Below, piece after piece: positions 1-8,744 of a DNA stretch of 36,959 bases. The DNA lies in assembly GCA_018267065.1 (NCBI GenBank), contig JAFDZG010000246.1, forward strand, positions 1 through 36,959, in the 5' to 3' direction. Under the pieces are notes generated by a model, which worked only from the letters and a program-made list of their open reading frames with translations, was not told the DNA's origin and searched no databases. Origin of the DNA: Bacteroidota bacterium (GTDB taxonomy: Bacteria; Bacteroidota; Bacteroidia; Flavobacteriales_F; PHOS-HE28). Position 1 is the stretch's first letter. Every line of letters begins with the position of its first letter. Both the position numbers and the translations under genes were made by a program.

Positions 1-2
1 GG

Positions 3-1880
3 ATCGGTTATGAACTGCGTGCCTCGGCGCCCCTAACGAACTGGCTGGAGGTCGGGCTCTTTGCCATCCACGGCAGGTTAAGCGCCAATGAGCACGGCAC
101 GGGGCGCAACTTGAACTTTGAATCGCGCATCACCACGGGCGGTGTGCAATTCACGTACAACTTCAACCAGTTGCTCAATCCGAAGCACGTGGTGGAACCA
201 TGGGTGAGCGTGGGGTTTGAGAGCTTGGAATTCCTGAGCAAGACCGACCTGAAGGACGCACAGGGCCGCTACTACCATTATTGGAGCGACGGCAGCATTC
301 GGGACATTGCCGAGGATGCACCCAATGCGAACGATGCCGTGGTGATACAGCGCGATTACAGCTACGAAAGTGATGTGCGCGAAAGCAATCTCGACGGTTT
401 TGAAAAGTACCGTGAACAAACGTGGGCCATGCCCGTGGGCGCAGGAGTCCGCATGAACCTGGGCCATGGCTTTGATGCCCGGATCGGGACTACCATGCAC
501 TTCGCCGCCACGGACCTGATCGACGGCGTAACCGGCAACAGCGTGGAGGACCGCAAGGGTGACGGACGGAACGACCGCTTTCTGTTCACCTCCTTCTCCG
601 TGGGCTATGCCATCAGTACAGAACCCAAGGCCAAAAAGTTCAAGCCCACGCTCACTCCCGAGCAGATGGATGCCATTGCACTCAACGATGATGAGGACGG
701 CGATGGCGTGATGGACTGGAACGACTTGTGCCCGCATACGCCCCCGGGAACCGCCGTGGATGCGCACGGCTGCCCCTTGGACAGCGATGGCGATGGCGTA
801 CCTGACTACCTGGATGATGAACCGGGCACCTTGGCTGGTGCAGCAGTGGATGAACATGGCGTAACGCTCAGCGATGACGACATCCTTCGCGGCTACCTCA
901 ACTACAAGGATTCCGGGAACGTAACGCTGGTGAGCAGCCGCGTGGAATCCTTCGGGCCCGTGGGCAAGCCCACCGTGAAAAGGCCGCCGATCCCCTTGAA
1001 GCGCACCTATGTGGTAAAAGTGGGTGCCCAAACGGAAGGCATTTCGGAAGAGATGATCCAGCGCATCCTCAGCCTGCCGGACGTGCGCACCATTGAGCGT
1101 GGCGACACCACTTACTACGTGGTAGGCGATTACAACGCTCTTCCCGATGCCATCAAGCGCCAGTTGCAGATGAAGGGCCAAGGATTTGATGGCACCGTGA
1201 TGATGGAAGAGGACGGCAAACTGATGGACCTGCCCAGTGGCGGCATCACCCCGCGTGAGGAAGAGGCCTTGAACATCCTTGCTCCCGCAGCCCCCGAAAA
1301 ACCCGGAAAAGTGGTGGTGCGCGTCCAGTTGGGGGCATTCCGCAACAAGCTGGCAGAGAACATCTTCAAGAATGTCCCGGACATGGTGACGTTGAAGGAC
1401 AAGGATGGCCTTACCCGTTATTACACGGGGTCTTTCACCGACATCAACGATGCCGCCAAGCACAAGGTGAACATGCTCCTCGACGGGTTTGAAGGCGCGT
1501 TCCTCGTGGCCTTCAAGGATGGGAAGCGCGTTTCCATCACCGAAGCCGGTGCCCAGCTCTCCGGGCCGGAAAACCTGAACAATGTTCCCGTGGGATCCAT
1601 TAACACCGAGCACCTCACCTTCCGCGTGCAGGTGGGCACTTTCGTGGGCAACGTGCCCATGGAAACAATGAGCAAGTACGTGAACCTCGGCAACGTGAAG
1701 CCGGTGACCAGCGAATCCGCCACGCGATACCTCTACGGAGATTACCCAAGCCGCGCAGCCGCTGAAGTGGCCCGAAAGGAGCTGCAAAACCTCGGATTCA
1801 ACGATGCGTTCGTGGTGGGCGAGCTCAACGGCCGCATCATCCAGGCGGAGGATGCCGAACGGCTCCAGAAAGGGCAGTAG
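3..1880 (+). CDS. Outer-membrane protein with thrombospondin type 3 repeats and SPOR-like domains (5' partial)
   Basis: The reading frame is open to the left edge, so the N-terminus and any signal peptide are missing. The visible 625 residues start with strand-like sequence resembling the end of an OmpA-type beta-barrel (about bases 3-640). A calcium-binding thrombospondin type 3 stretch follows, with DDEDGDGVMDWNDLCP and DSDGDGVPDYLDDEPG (about 690-825). Three similar C-terminal units of 70-80 residues come next, each starting with a [TF]xVxVG or VRVQLGAF motif (about 1003, 1315 and 1620) and resembling SPOR or other peptidoglycan-associated folds. This suggests a barrel held to the cell wall through repeated SPOR-like domains instead of the usual OmpA domain; that role is inferred. 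The gene ends 115 bases before the alpha-2-macroglobulin gene, with two hairpins between. Confidence 0.8.
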   Translation: MGYELRASAPLTNWLEVGLFAIHGRLSANEHGTGRNLNFESRITTGGVQFTYNFNQLLNPKHVVEPWVSVGFESLEFLSKTDLKDAQGRYYHYWSDGSIRDIAEDAPNANDAVVIQRDYSYESDVRESNLDGFEKYREQTWAMPVGAGVRMNLGHGFDARIGTTMHFAATDLIDGVTGNSVEDRKGDGRNDRFLFTSFSVGYAISTEPKAKKFKPTLTPEQMDAIALNDDEDGDGVMDWNDLCPHTPPGTAVDAHGCPLDSDGDGVPDYLDDEPGTLAGAAVDEHGVTLSDDDILRGYLNYKDSGNVTLVSSRVESFGPVGKPTVKRPPIPLKRTYVVKVGAQTEGISEEMIQRILSLPDVRTIERGDTTYYVVGDYNALPDAIKRQLQMKGQGFDGTVMMEEDGKLMDLPSGGITPREEEALNILAPAAPEKPGKVVVRVQLGAFRNKLAENIFKNVPDMVTLKDKDGLTRYYTGSFTDINDAAKHKVNMLLDGFEGAFLVAFKDGKRVSITEAGAQLSGPENLNNVPVGSINTEHLTFRVQVGTFVGNVPMETMSKYVNLGNVKPVTSESATRYLYGDYPSRAAAEVARKELQNLGFNDAFVVGELNGRIIQAEDAERLQKGQ

Positions 1881-1894
1881 GCCCCTTTGAACCC

Positions 1895-1934
1895 GCGCCC
1901 AAGCTTGGGCGCACCTTGGCCTTGATCAGGCCAA
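1895..1934. repeat. Two adjacent palindromes, possible terminator
   Basis: A perfect 18-base palindrome (GCGCCCAAGCTTGGGCGC, 1895-1912) is followed at once by a 7-bp inverted repeat with a 5-base loop (TTGGCCT/AGGCCAA, 1916-1934). They lie 15 bases after the stop of the upstream gene. No U-run follows, so classical Rho-independent termination is uncertain. They may instead end or process the upstream mRNA. Confidence 0.45.
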
Positions 1935-1995
1935 CTGTCCGTACTCAAGGCTGGTGCGTCCCCGTTCTATCTTTAAGCCCCACCAATCCACGCCC

Positions 1996-4900
1996 ATGCA
2001 ACACGCCCTGCGCAAAGTGCAACTTTTGCCGCTGCTGTTCTTCCTGTGTGCCCTGACTCTTCCGGGCTGCAGGTCCGATAAAGGCCCGGAACGGCCCGGC
2101 GCAGCTTTCATCCCGTACATATCCGCGTTCACTTCAGGGCACATCTCCGCCCGCGCCGCTGTCCGGGTGCGGATCGCGGAAGGCCTTGCCCTGAAGGATA
2201 CCAGCCATGCAGCGATTCAAGGCCTGTTCTCCATCAACCCATCCGTGGAGGGCACCGTAAGTTGGCAGGAAGGCCGCATCCTTGCCTTCACGCCTGCAAA
2301 GCGGCTCCTGCAGAACAGCGGATACACGGTGACCTTTCACTTGGGAAAGCTTGCCGAAGTGCCGGATGACGTGAAGGAATTCAAGTTCTCCTTTACCACG
2401 TTTGAACAGCGCATTGACCTGCGTGTGGAGGACCTGGTATCCCTGAGTCCTGCGGACCTGACCTGGCAGCGCGTGGTGGTGGGCGTGTTCACCAGCGATG
2501 ATGCCATGGGGCAGGACCTGGAGGGAAGCGTGAGCGCAACGCAGGACGGGCGTACGCTCAAGATGACCTGGGAACATGAACCCGGCGGAACGCTGCACCG
2601 GGCCATGGCCGACAGCGTGCGGCGCGGGGACAAGGCCAGCACCGTGGTGTTCACCTGGGACGCGGGCACGATCGGTGGAAAGGGAACCGGCAGCCAAACG
2701 TTCAACGTGCCTGCCATCGGCGATTTCAGCCTGATCGCGGCAACCACATCCACGGATGGCGAACAAAGCGCCACGCTGCTCTTCAGCGACCCGCTCGATC
2801 CAGCCCAGGACCTTTCCGGATTAGCCGGCATCGCGGGAGCGGACAACGTGCGCACGGGCATCACCGGCAACAAGTTGATGTTGTACCCGGAACAGCGGCT
2901 CACCGGCAACCAGAGCGCTTTCGTGGCAGCTGGCCTTAAGAACGTCAATGGCCATGCCTTGGGAAAAGACCTCACGGTAGACCTGGATTTTGAGGAAGTA
3001 AAGCCAAATGTGCGCGCCGTGGGCAACGGCACCATCCTGCCAAGCACCGATGGCCTGCTCTTCCCCTTCGAAGCCGTGAACCTCAATGCGGTGGACGTGC
3101 GCATTGTGCGCATCTACGCGGACAATGTCCCGCAATTCCTGCAGGTGAACAACTTGGCCAGCGACCGCGAACTGGCACGCGTTGGCCGCTTGGTGCTGAA
3201 GCGCACCGTGCCGCTGAACACCAAGGATTCCCCGAGGCGCGGGGAATGGAACCGGTACTACCTGGACCTGGACAAATTGATCAAGGCGGAACCGGGAGCC
3301 ATCTACCGGATCATCATCGGCTTCAGGCAGGAATGGAGCACCTACCCTTGCGGCAAACCAACGGCCGCGCCACCGCTGGTGAACACGGAACAAGGTGATG
3401 AGGAAGAAGCACAGTGGGACGAGGCGGACCAGTACTACTACAATGGCGATGAATACTATGGCGAAGGCGAGTACAACTGGAACGAACGCGAAGATCCATG
3501 CACGGCAAGCTATTTCCGCGACAAGGGCAGCGTGGTGCAGCGCAACATCCTGGCCTCCGACCTGGGCATCATCGCGAAGCGCGGAAACGACGGCTCCGTG
3601 CTGGTGGCCGTAAGCGACCTGCGAACCACGGAGCCCCTGAACAATGTGGAGATAAAGGTGCTGGACCTTCAGCGGCGGGCCATGGCCACGGTGAGCACCG
3701 ACAGGGAGGGCATGGCCACCCTGGCTTCCACCCCGCACAAACCTTTCCTGCTGGTGGCATCCAAAGGCAAACAGCGCGGCTACCTCAAATTGGATGACGG
3801 CAGCGCGCTCAGCGTAAGCAATTTCGATGTGGGCGGCGAAGAGGTGAACAAGGGACTCAAAGGCTTTCTCTACGGCGAGCGCGGCGTTTGGCGCCCGGGG
3901 GATTCGCTCTACCTCACGTTCATTCTCCAGCAAACCCTCCAAAAACTTCCCAAGGACATCCCCGTGGCGCTGGAGCTCAGTGATCCACAAGGGCGCTTGG
4001 ACCAGCGCATCGTGCGCACAACCGGGGTGGACGGCACCTATTCCTTCCGCTGCGCCACACAGCCCGACGCACCCACCGGTGTATGGAGCGCGCGCATCCT
4101 TGTGGGCGGAACTTCCTTCTACAAGCCGCTGCGCATTGAAACGGTAAAGCCCAACCGGTTGAAGATCCTGCTGGACCTGGGCGGCGACAAACGGTTTGCG
4201 GGGGATGACAAGCCGGTCCAATTGCAAGGCAACTGGCTTCACGGAGCCCCGGCCAGCGGCCTCAAGGCACGTGTCACCGCAACGTTCATGCGAAGCAGCG
4301 CGGAGTTCAACGGCTTCGCGAAATACAACTTCAACGACCTGAGGAACGACCTGGGCACCGATGAAACTCCCTTGTTCGACGGGACGCTTGATGCCAACGG
4401 GCACACGTCCTTCCCTTTCAAACTGACATGGAACGGAGGGGCGCCTTCCGCAGTAAGGGCCAACATCGTAACGCGCATTTTCGAGGCTGGCGGGGATGCC
4501 AGCATGGACCGCACTGACCTGCTGTACTATCCCTACACCAGCTACGCCGGGCTGCTTGCCGCACCACCTTCCACCGATTGGGGCGGCTACTACACGGACA
4601 CCACATACACTTTTGCGGCAGTGGCCTTGAAACCCGACGGCAAGCCGATCGCGGACCACCCCCTGAAAGTGCAAGTGGTAAAGCTGGGGTCCAACTGGTG
4701 GTGGAGCGGCGACATGGATGAACCATCCAACTACATGTCAGCTCCCAGCACGCGCGTGCTGAAGGAAGAGGACATCACCACCGATGCCCAAGGAAAGGCA
4801 CGGTTCAACTTCCGCGTGGACCGGCCGCTTTGGGGCAGTTTCATCGTACGCCTCTCCGATCCGGCAAGCGGGCATGTGGCCGCCGGGCAAGTGTATGTGG

Positions 4901-7605
4901 ATTGGCCGGGATACGGCGGGCGCAGCAGGCGCGAGGACGGCAAGGCCGCAGCCATGCTCAGCTTCAACACGGACAAAACCAAATACGCCGTGGGAGACCA
5001 ATGCGTGCTCACCATCCCCAGTTCCGGGCAAGGCCGCGCCTTGGTAAGCCTGGAAGCCGGCAGCCGGATCCTGCAGGCCAAGTGGGTGGCCATGAAAGGC
5101 ACGGAAACCAAATACAGCTTCACCATCACGAAAGACATGGTGCCGAACATCTATGCACATGTCACCCTGGTGCAGCCCCATGCCCTCACGGCTGCCGCCG
5201 GGGACAGCACCGCGAGCCGTGGCAACGACCTGCCCATCCGCCTGTACGGAGTGGTTCCCATCCTGGTGGAAGATGCCGCCACGCACCTTGCGCCCGTGAT
5301 CCTCTGTTCCAATGAATTCAAGACGGACCAGCCGTTCACGGTGCAAGTAGCCGAGAAGGACGGCAAGGCCATGACCTACACGCTGGCCATTGTGGATGAA
5401 GGCTTGCTGGACCTTACGCGCTTCAAGACTCCCGACCCTTGGGGATATTTCCTTGCCCGGGAAGCCCTCGGCGTACGCACATGGGACTTGTATGACGAAG
5501 TGATCGGTGCGTTCGGGCAACGGCTGCGCCGCGTGCTTGCCCTTGGTGGCAGCGACCAAGCCAACCCGGCCGCAGCGGCCAAGGCCCAGCGCTTCAAGCC
5601 GGTTGTGCGCTTTGTCGGTCCGTTCACCCTCGCGAAGGGCGCCAAGGCCAAGCATACGTTCACCATCAGCAACTACGTGGGCAGCGTGCGCATCATGGTG
5701 GTGGCCAACACACCGGGCGGCGCCTACGGCAGCACGGAAAAGGCGGTGCCCGTGCGCAAAGCATTGATGGTACTGGCCACGCTGCCGCGCGTGGCCGGCC
5801 CTGGCGAAACGGTGGACCTGCCCGTTACCGTATTTGCCATGGACCCCAAGGTGAAGAACGTAACGCTCAGCCTGGCCGCCAACGACCTATTCAGCGTGGA
5901 AGGCGGACTCCAACAAGCGCTCACTTTCGCCAAGACCGGAGAGCAAACGGCCTCCTTCCGCTTGAAATTGAAAGACCGCATCGGCGTTGGCAAAGTGACG
6001 CTCACGGCGGAAGGAGCCGGGGAAAAAGCATCGCAGGGCATTGAACTTGACGTGCGGCTTGCCAACCAGCCCGAAACGGATGTCGGCGCAGCCGTTGTGG
6101 AACCGGGCAAAACATGGGAAGGCACGCCTGCAGCCATTGGCGTAGCGGGCACCAACAGCGCTTATGCGGAGCTGAGCACATTGCCCCCGCTGGACATGGG
6201 GCGGCGACTGCAATACCTGATCGACTACCCGCACGGCTGCCTGGAACAGACCACCAGCAAGGCATTCCCGCAACTCTATATCGCCGACGTGATGGAAATG
6301 GGCGATGCAGGAAGGGATGAAATGCGCCGCAACGTGCAGGCCGGGCTCGGCAAGCTCAAGCAGTTCCAAACGGCCAGCGGCGGTTTCGGCTATTGGCCGG
6401 GCAATCGCGAGCCTGATGACTGGACCTCCACATTCGCGGGCCATTTCATGGTGGAAGCCGAACGCAAGGGATTTGCCGCACCACCGGGCGTGAAGGATGC
6501 CTGGCTGGCATACACACGCAAGCAAGCGCGGGACTGGGCCCCCGGCGAGCGGGACACATGGAGCCGCGGCAGCAATGAGCTTGCCCAAGCCTACCGCCTC
6601 TATGTGCTCGCATTGAACAACACCGCGGAAGCCGGTGCCATGAACCGGCTGCGCACCACGCCGAACGTTTCCGACAGGGCCCGGTGGATGCTTGCCGCCG
6701 CCTACGCATTGAACAACCGCAAGGACGTGGCCCGGGAGGTCGCAAAGAACCTCACCACCAGCGTTCAGCCTTACCGCGACATGGGATGGACGTACGGCAG
6801 CGGCCTGCGCGATGAGGCGGTCATGGCAGAAGCATTGATGGCCATGGATGACAAGCCCGCAGCCGCGGCCGTGGTGCGCACCATTTCCGGGCAGCTCGGC
6901 AGCGGCGAGTGGTACAGCACGCAAAGCACGGCGTGGGGCCTTCTTGCCGTAAGCCGTTTTACGACAGGCATGGACCTCGGCAAAACCATGCACTTCACCT
7001 CCGTGGTGAACGGGAAATCCGAGAACCGCGTGAGCGCCAAATCCATTGTGCGCCTGGACCTCCCTGCGCCGAACGGACAGCGGAAAGTCACCATCACCAA
7101 CACGGGCAAGAACCTGCTGTACCTGCGCCTGGTGCGCACGGGCACGCCCGTGGCCGGGCTGGAAACACCGGCCAGCCAGGGGCTTGCCATGGACGTATCC
7201 TACCAATCCATGGACGGCCGTGTGGTCGATCCGGCAAAACTGGACCAGGGCACGGACTTCCAAGCGGTGGTCACCGTACGCAACCCCGGCACCCGCGGGG
7301 AATACCAGCAACTGGCGCTAACGCAGGTGTTCCCCAGCGGCTGGGAGATCCGTAACAGCAGGTTGGAAGGCACGGAAAATGCCATTGTGAACGGACCGTT
7401 CAACTACCAGGACATCCGGGACGACCGCGTGCTCACATACTTCAGCCTGGGAAATGGCCAAGAAGTGACCTACCGGGTGCTGTTGAACGCCGCATATACC
7501 GGCCGCTTCCACTTGCCAAGCACCACCTGCTCCGCGATGTACGACAACACCATCAACGCCAGGAACGGCGGGCAGTGGGTGGAGGTGGTGCAACCGGGGA
7601 AATAG
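1996..7605 (+). CDS. Alpha-2-macroglobulin family lipoprotein with thioester motif
   Basis: A bacterial alpha-2-macroglobulin of 1869 residues (YfhM class), thought to trap proteases in the periplasm. I chose ATG 1996 over GTG 1954 because it gives a clean lipoprotein signal (MQHALRKVQ..., hydrophobic core, then TLPGC with the lipidated Cys at residue 25). The repeated macroglobulin-type beta domains include the typical GERGVWRPGD segment (about base 3880). The thioester motif CLEQ lies at residues 1415-1418 within YPHGCLEQTTSKAFPQ, followed by the alpha-helical thioester domain and a C-terminal beta domain. An acidic, Tyr-rich insertion occupies about residues 465-502. The usual partner pbpC (penicillin-binding protein 1C) is not in the window. 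A weak -7-like TATCTTTA lies at 1968-1975. Confidence 0.93.
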   Translation: MQHALRKVQLLPLLFFLCALTLPGCRSDKGPERPGAAFIPYISAFTSGHISARAAVRVRIAEGLALKDTSHAAIQGLFSINPSVEGTVSWQEGRILAFTPAKRLLQNSGYTVTFHLGKLAEVPDDVKEFKFSFTTFEQRIDLRVEDLVSLSPADLTWQRVVVGVFTSDDAMGQDLEGSVSATQDGRTLKMTWEHEPGGTLHRAMADSVRRGDKASTVVFTWDAGTIGGKGTGSQTFNVPAIGDFSLIAATTSTDGEQSATLLFSDPLDPAQDLSGLAGIAGADNVRTGITGNKLMLYPEQRLTGNQSAFVAAGLKNVNGHALGKDLTVDLDFEEVKPNVRAVGNGTILPSTDGLLFPFEAVNLNAVDVRIVRIYADNVPQFLQVNNLASDRELARVGRLVLKRTVPLNTKDSPRRGEWNRYYLDLDKLIKAEPGAIYRIIIGFRQEWSTYPCGKPTAAPPLVNTEQGDEEEAQWDEADQYYYNGDEYYGEGEYNWNEREDPCTASYFRDKGSVVQRNILASDLGIIAKRGNDGSVLVAVSDLRTTEPLNNVEIKVLDLQRRAMATVSTDREGMATLASTPHKPFLLVASKGKQRGYLKLDDGSALSVSNFDVGGEEVNKGLKGFLYGERGVWRPGDSLYLTFILQQTLQKLPKDIPVALELSDPQGRLDQRIVRTTGVDGTYSFRCATQPDAPTGVWSARILVGGTSFYKPLRIETVKPNRLKILLDLGGDKRFAGDDKPVQLQGNWLHGAPASGLKARVTATFMRSSAEFNGFAKYNFNDLRNDLGTDETPLFDGTLDANGHTSFPFKLTWNGGAPSAVRANIVTRIFEAGGDASMDRTDLLYYPYTSYAGLLAAPPSTDWGGYYTDTTYTFAAVALKPDGKPIADHPLKVQVVKLGSNWWWSGDMDEPSNYMSAPSTRVLKEEDITTDAQGKARFNFRVDRPLWGSFIVRLSDPASGHVAAGQVYVDWPGYGGRSRREDGKAAAMLSFNTDKTKYAVGDQCVLTIPSSGQGRALVSLEAGSRILQAKWVAMKGTETKYSFTITKDMVPNIYAHVTLVQPHALTAAAGDSTASRGNDLPIRLYGVVPILVEDAATHLAPVILCSNEFKTDQPFTVQVAEKDGKAMTYTLAIVDEGLLDLTRFKTPDPWGYFLAREALGVRTWDLYDEVIGAFGQRLRRVLALGGSDQANPAAAAKAQRFKPVVRFVGPFTLAKGAKAKHTFTISNYVGSVRIMVVANTPGGAYGSTEKAVPVRKALMVLATLPRVAGPGETVDLPVTVFAMDPKVKNVTLSLAANDLFSVEGGLQQALTFAKTGEQTASFRLKLKDRIGVGKVTLTAEGAGEKASQGIELDVRLANQPETDVGAAVVEPGKTWEGTPAAIGVAGTNSAYAELSTLPPLDMGRRLQYLIDYPHGCLEQTTSKAFPQLYIADVMEMGDAGRDEMRRNVQAGLGKLKQFQTASGGFGYWPGNREPDDWTSTFAGHFMVEAERKGFAAPPGVKDAWLAYTRKQARDWAPGERDTWSRGSNELAQAYRLYVLALNNTAEAGAMNRLRTTPNVSDRARWMLAAAYALNNRKDVAREVAKNLTTSVQPYRDMGWTYGSGLRDEAVMAEALMAMDDKPAAAAVVRTISGQLGSGEWYSTQSTAWGLLAVSRFTTGMDLGKTMHFTSVVNGKSENRVSAKSIVRLDLPAPNGQRKVTITNTGKNLLYLRLVRTGTPVAGLETPASQGLAMDVSYQSMDGRVVDPAKLDQGTDFQAVVTVRNPGTRGEYQQLALTQVFPSGWEIRNSRLEGTENAIVNGPFNYQDIRDDRVLTYFSLGNGQEVTYRVLLNAAYTGRFHLPSTTCSAMYDNTINARNGGQWVEVVQPGK

Positions 7606-7695
7606 GGCTGCTGGTGCATTGTTCGGGTTGCAGGCCAAACGCTTTACCACCGGGTGGCACGGAGGTCATTGGACCTTGCAGGCCCACCATGGAAG

Positions 7696-7703
7696 TAAAT
7701 TCG
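7696..7703 (+). promoter_or_regulatory. Candidate promoter of the lipoate ligase gene
   Basis: TAAATTCG matches the Bacteroidota -7 box TAnnTTTG at all but one fixed position. A TTG that could serve as the -33 element lies 17 bases upstream (7676-7678). The gene starts 22 bases downstream. Confidence 0.4.
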
Positions 7704-7725
7704 CGCCGCCATCCGCGACCTGAAC

Positions 7726-8715
7726 ATGCTATTCATTGACAACGGCAACAACAATGATCCCGCCTTCAACCTGGCCTTGGAGGAATATTGCTTGCTGAAC
7801 CTTCCGATCGACCAGAGCTACCTGCTCTTCTACGTGAACGCACCCTCGATCATCATTGGGAAACACCAGAACACGCTGGAGGAGATCGACACCGGCTTTG
7901 TGCAGGAACACGGCATCCGCGTGGTCCGTCGCATTTCCGGGGGCGGTGCCGTTTACCACGATCTGGGCAACCTGAACTTCAGCTTCATACGCCGTTACGA
8001 AAAGAGCCAGTTCAACAACTACCGCGAATTCACCGCACCGGTGCTGGCCGCGCTGAATGAGCTTGGCGTGCCTGCCGAGCTCAATGGCCGCAACGACATC
8101 CTGGCGGACGGCCGCAAAGTGAGCGGCAATGCACAGGCCGTGCGCCGCGACCGCATGGTGAGCCACGGCACGCTGCTTTTCCGCTCTGAACTGGACAACG
8201 TGGTGCTGGCGCTGAAGCCCAAGCCTGGCAAGATGATCTCCAAGGGCATCCAGTCGGTGCGCAGCCGCGTGGTGAACATCGGCGAGTTCCTTCCGTCCAC
8301 GCTCACCATGGCCGAGTTCCGCGCCACCCTGCTCAAGCACCTCTTCCCCGGAGCGGCAACCCCGCCCCGGTACAAGCTTTCGGCACAAGACCTGGAACAG
8401 GTGCAAGCATTGGCGGAAAGCCGTTACCGCTCGTGGGATTGGAACTACGGCGAGTCGCCCGCGTTCAACCTGCAACGCGTGCAGCGCTACGCCGTGGGCG
8501 AGGTGGATGCCCGCCTGTTCGTGGAACGGGGCCGCATCGTTACCGCAAAATTCCACGGAGACTTCTTCACCAGCCGCGAGATCGCGGAGCTTGAACAGGC
8601 ACTTACCGGGATCCGCTACCACCCCGATGACATCCGGAAGGCCTTGCAATCGGTACGCGCCCATGAATTCTTCGAAGGCGTTTCCGAGGATGAACTTGTA
8701 AGCCACCTGTATTGA
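7726..8715 (+). CDS. lplA: Lipoate--protein ligase
   Basis: LplA joins lipoate, via lipoyl-AMP, to a lysine of the E2 and GcvH proteins of 2-oxoacid dehydrogenases and the glycine cleavage system. The protein has 329 residues, close to the usual size. The family signature RRISGGGAVYHD lies at residues 68-79, followed by NLNFSF. The GRND motif at 121-124 precedes the DGRKVSGNA segment whose lysine (residue 131) binds the adenylate, then HGTLLF. The C-terminal part from about residue 240 has the small accessory domain of full-length ligases. ATG 7726 gives the expected N-terminus. The next gene starts 29 bases after the stop and may be cotranscribed or have its own promoter. Confidence 0.93.
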   Translation: MLFIDNGNNNDPAFNLALEEYCLLNLPIDQSYLLFYVNAPSIIIGKHQNTLEEIDTGFVQEHGIRVVRRISGGGAVYHDLGNLNFSFIRRYEKSQFNNYREFTAPVLAALNELGVPAELNGRNDILADGRKVSGNAQAVRRDRMVSHGTLLFRSELDNVVLALKPKPGKMISKGIQSVRSRVVNIGEFLPSTLTMAEFRATLLKHLFPGAATPPRYKLSAQDLEQVQALAESRYRSWDWNYGESPAFNLQRVQRYAVGEVDARLFVERGRIVTAKFHGDFFTSREIAELEQALTGIRYHPDDIRKALQSVRAHEFFEGVSEDELVSHLY

Positions 8716-8732
8716 GGCCGCTCCCCTCCCCT

Positions 8733-8740
8733 TATTTTCG
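8733..8740 (+). promoter_or_regulatory. Candidate -7 box just before a start codon
   Basis: TATTTTCG differs from TAnnTTTG at one position and ends only four bases before ATG 8745. If active, transcription would start at or near the start codon, giving a leaderless mRNA for the propeller gene. Confidence 0.35.
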
Positions 8741-8744
8741 TTGC

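Noticed and set aside
78-1787. Long open frame on the minus strand opposite the SPOR-domain gene
   Set aside because: It is His- and Val-rich with no domain, mirrors a clear plus-strand gene, and is the usual shadow of high-GC coding DNA.
2821-4674. 617-codon minus-strand frame within the macroglobulin gene
   Set aside because: No recognisable motif; the plus strand carries an uninterrupted family match, so this is a shadow frame.
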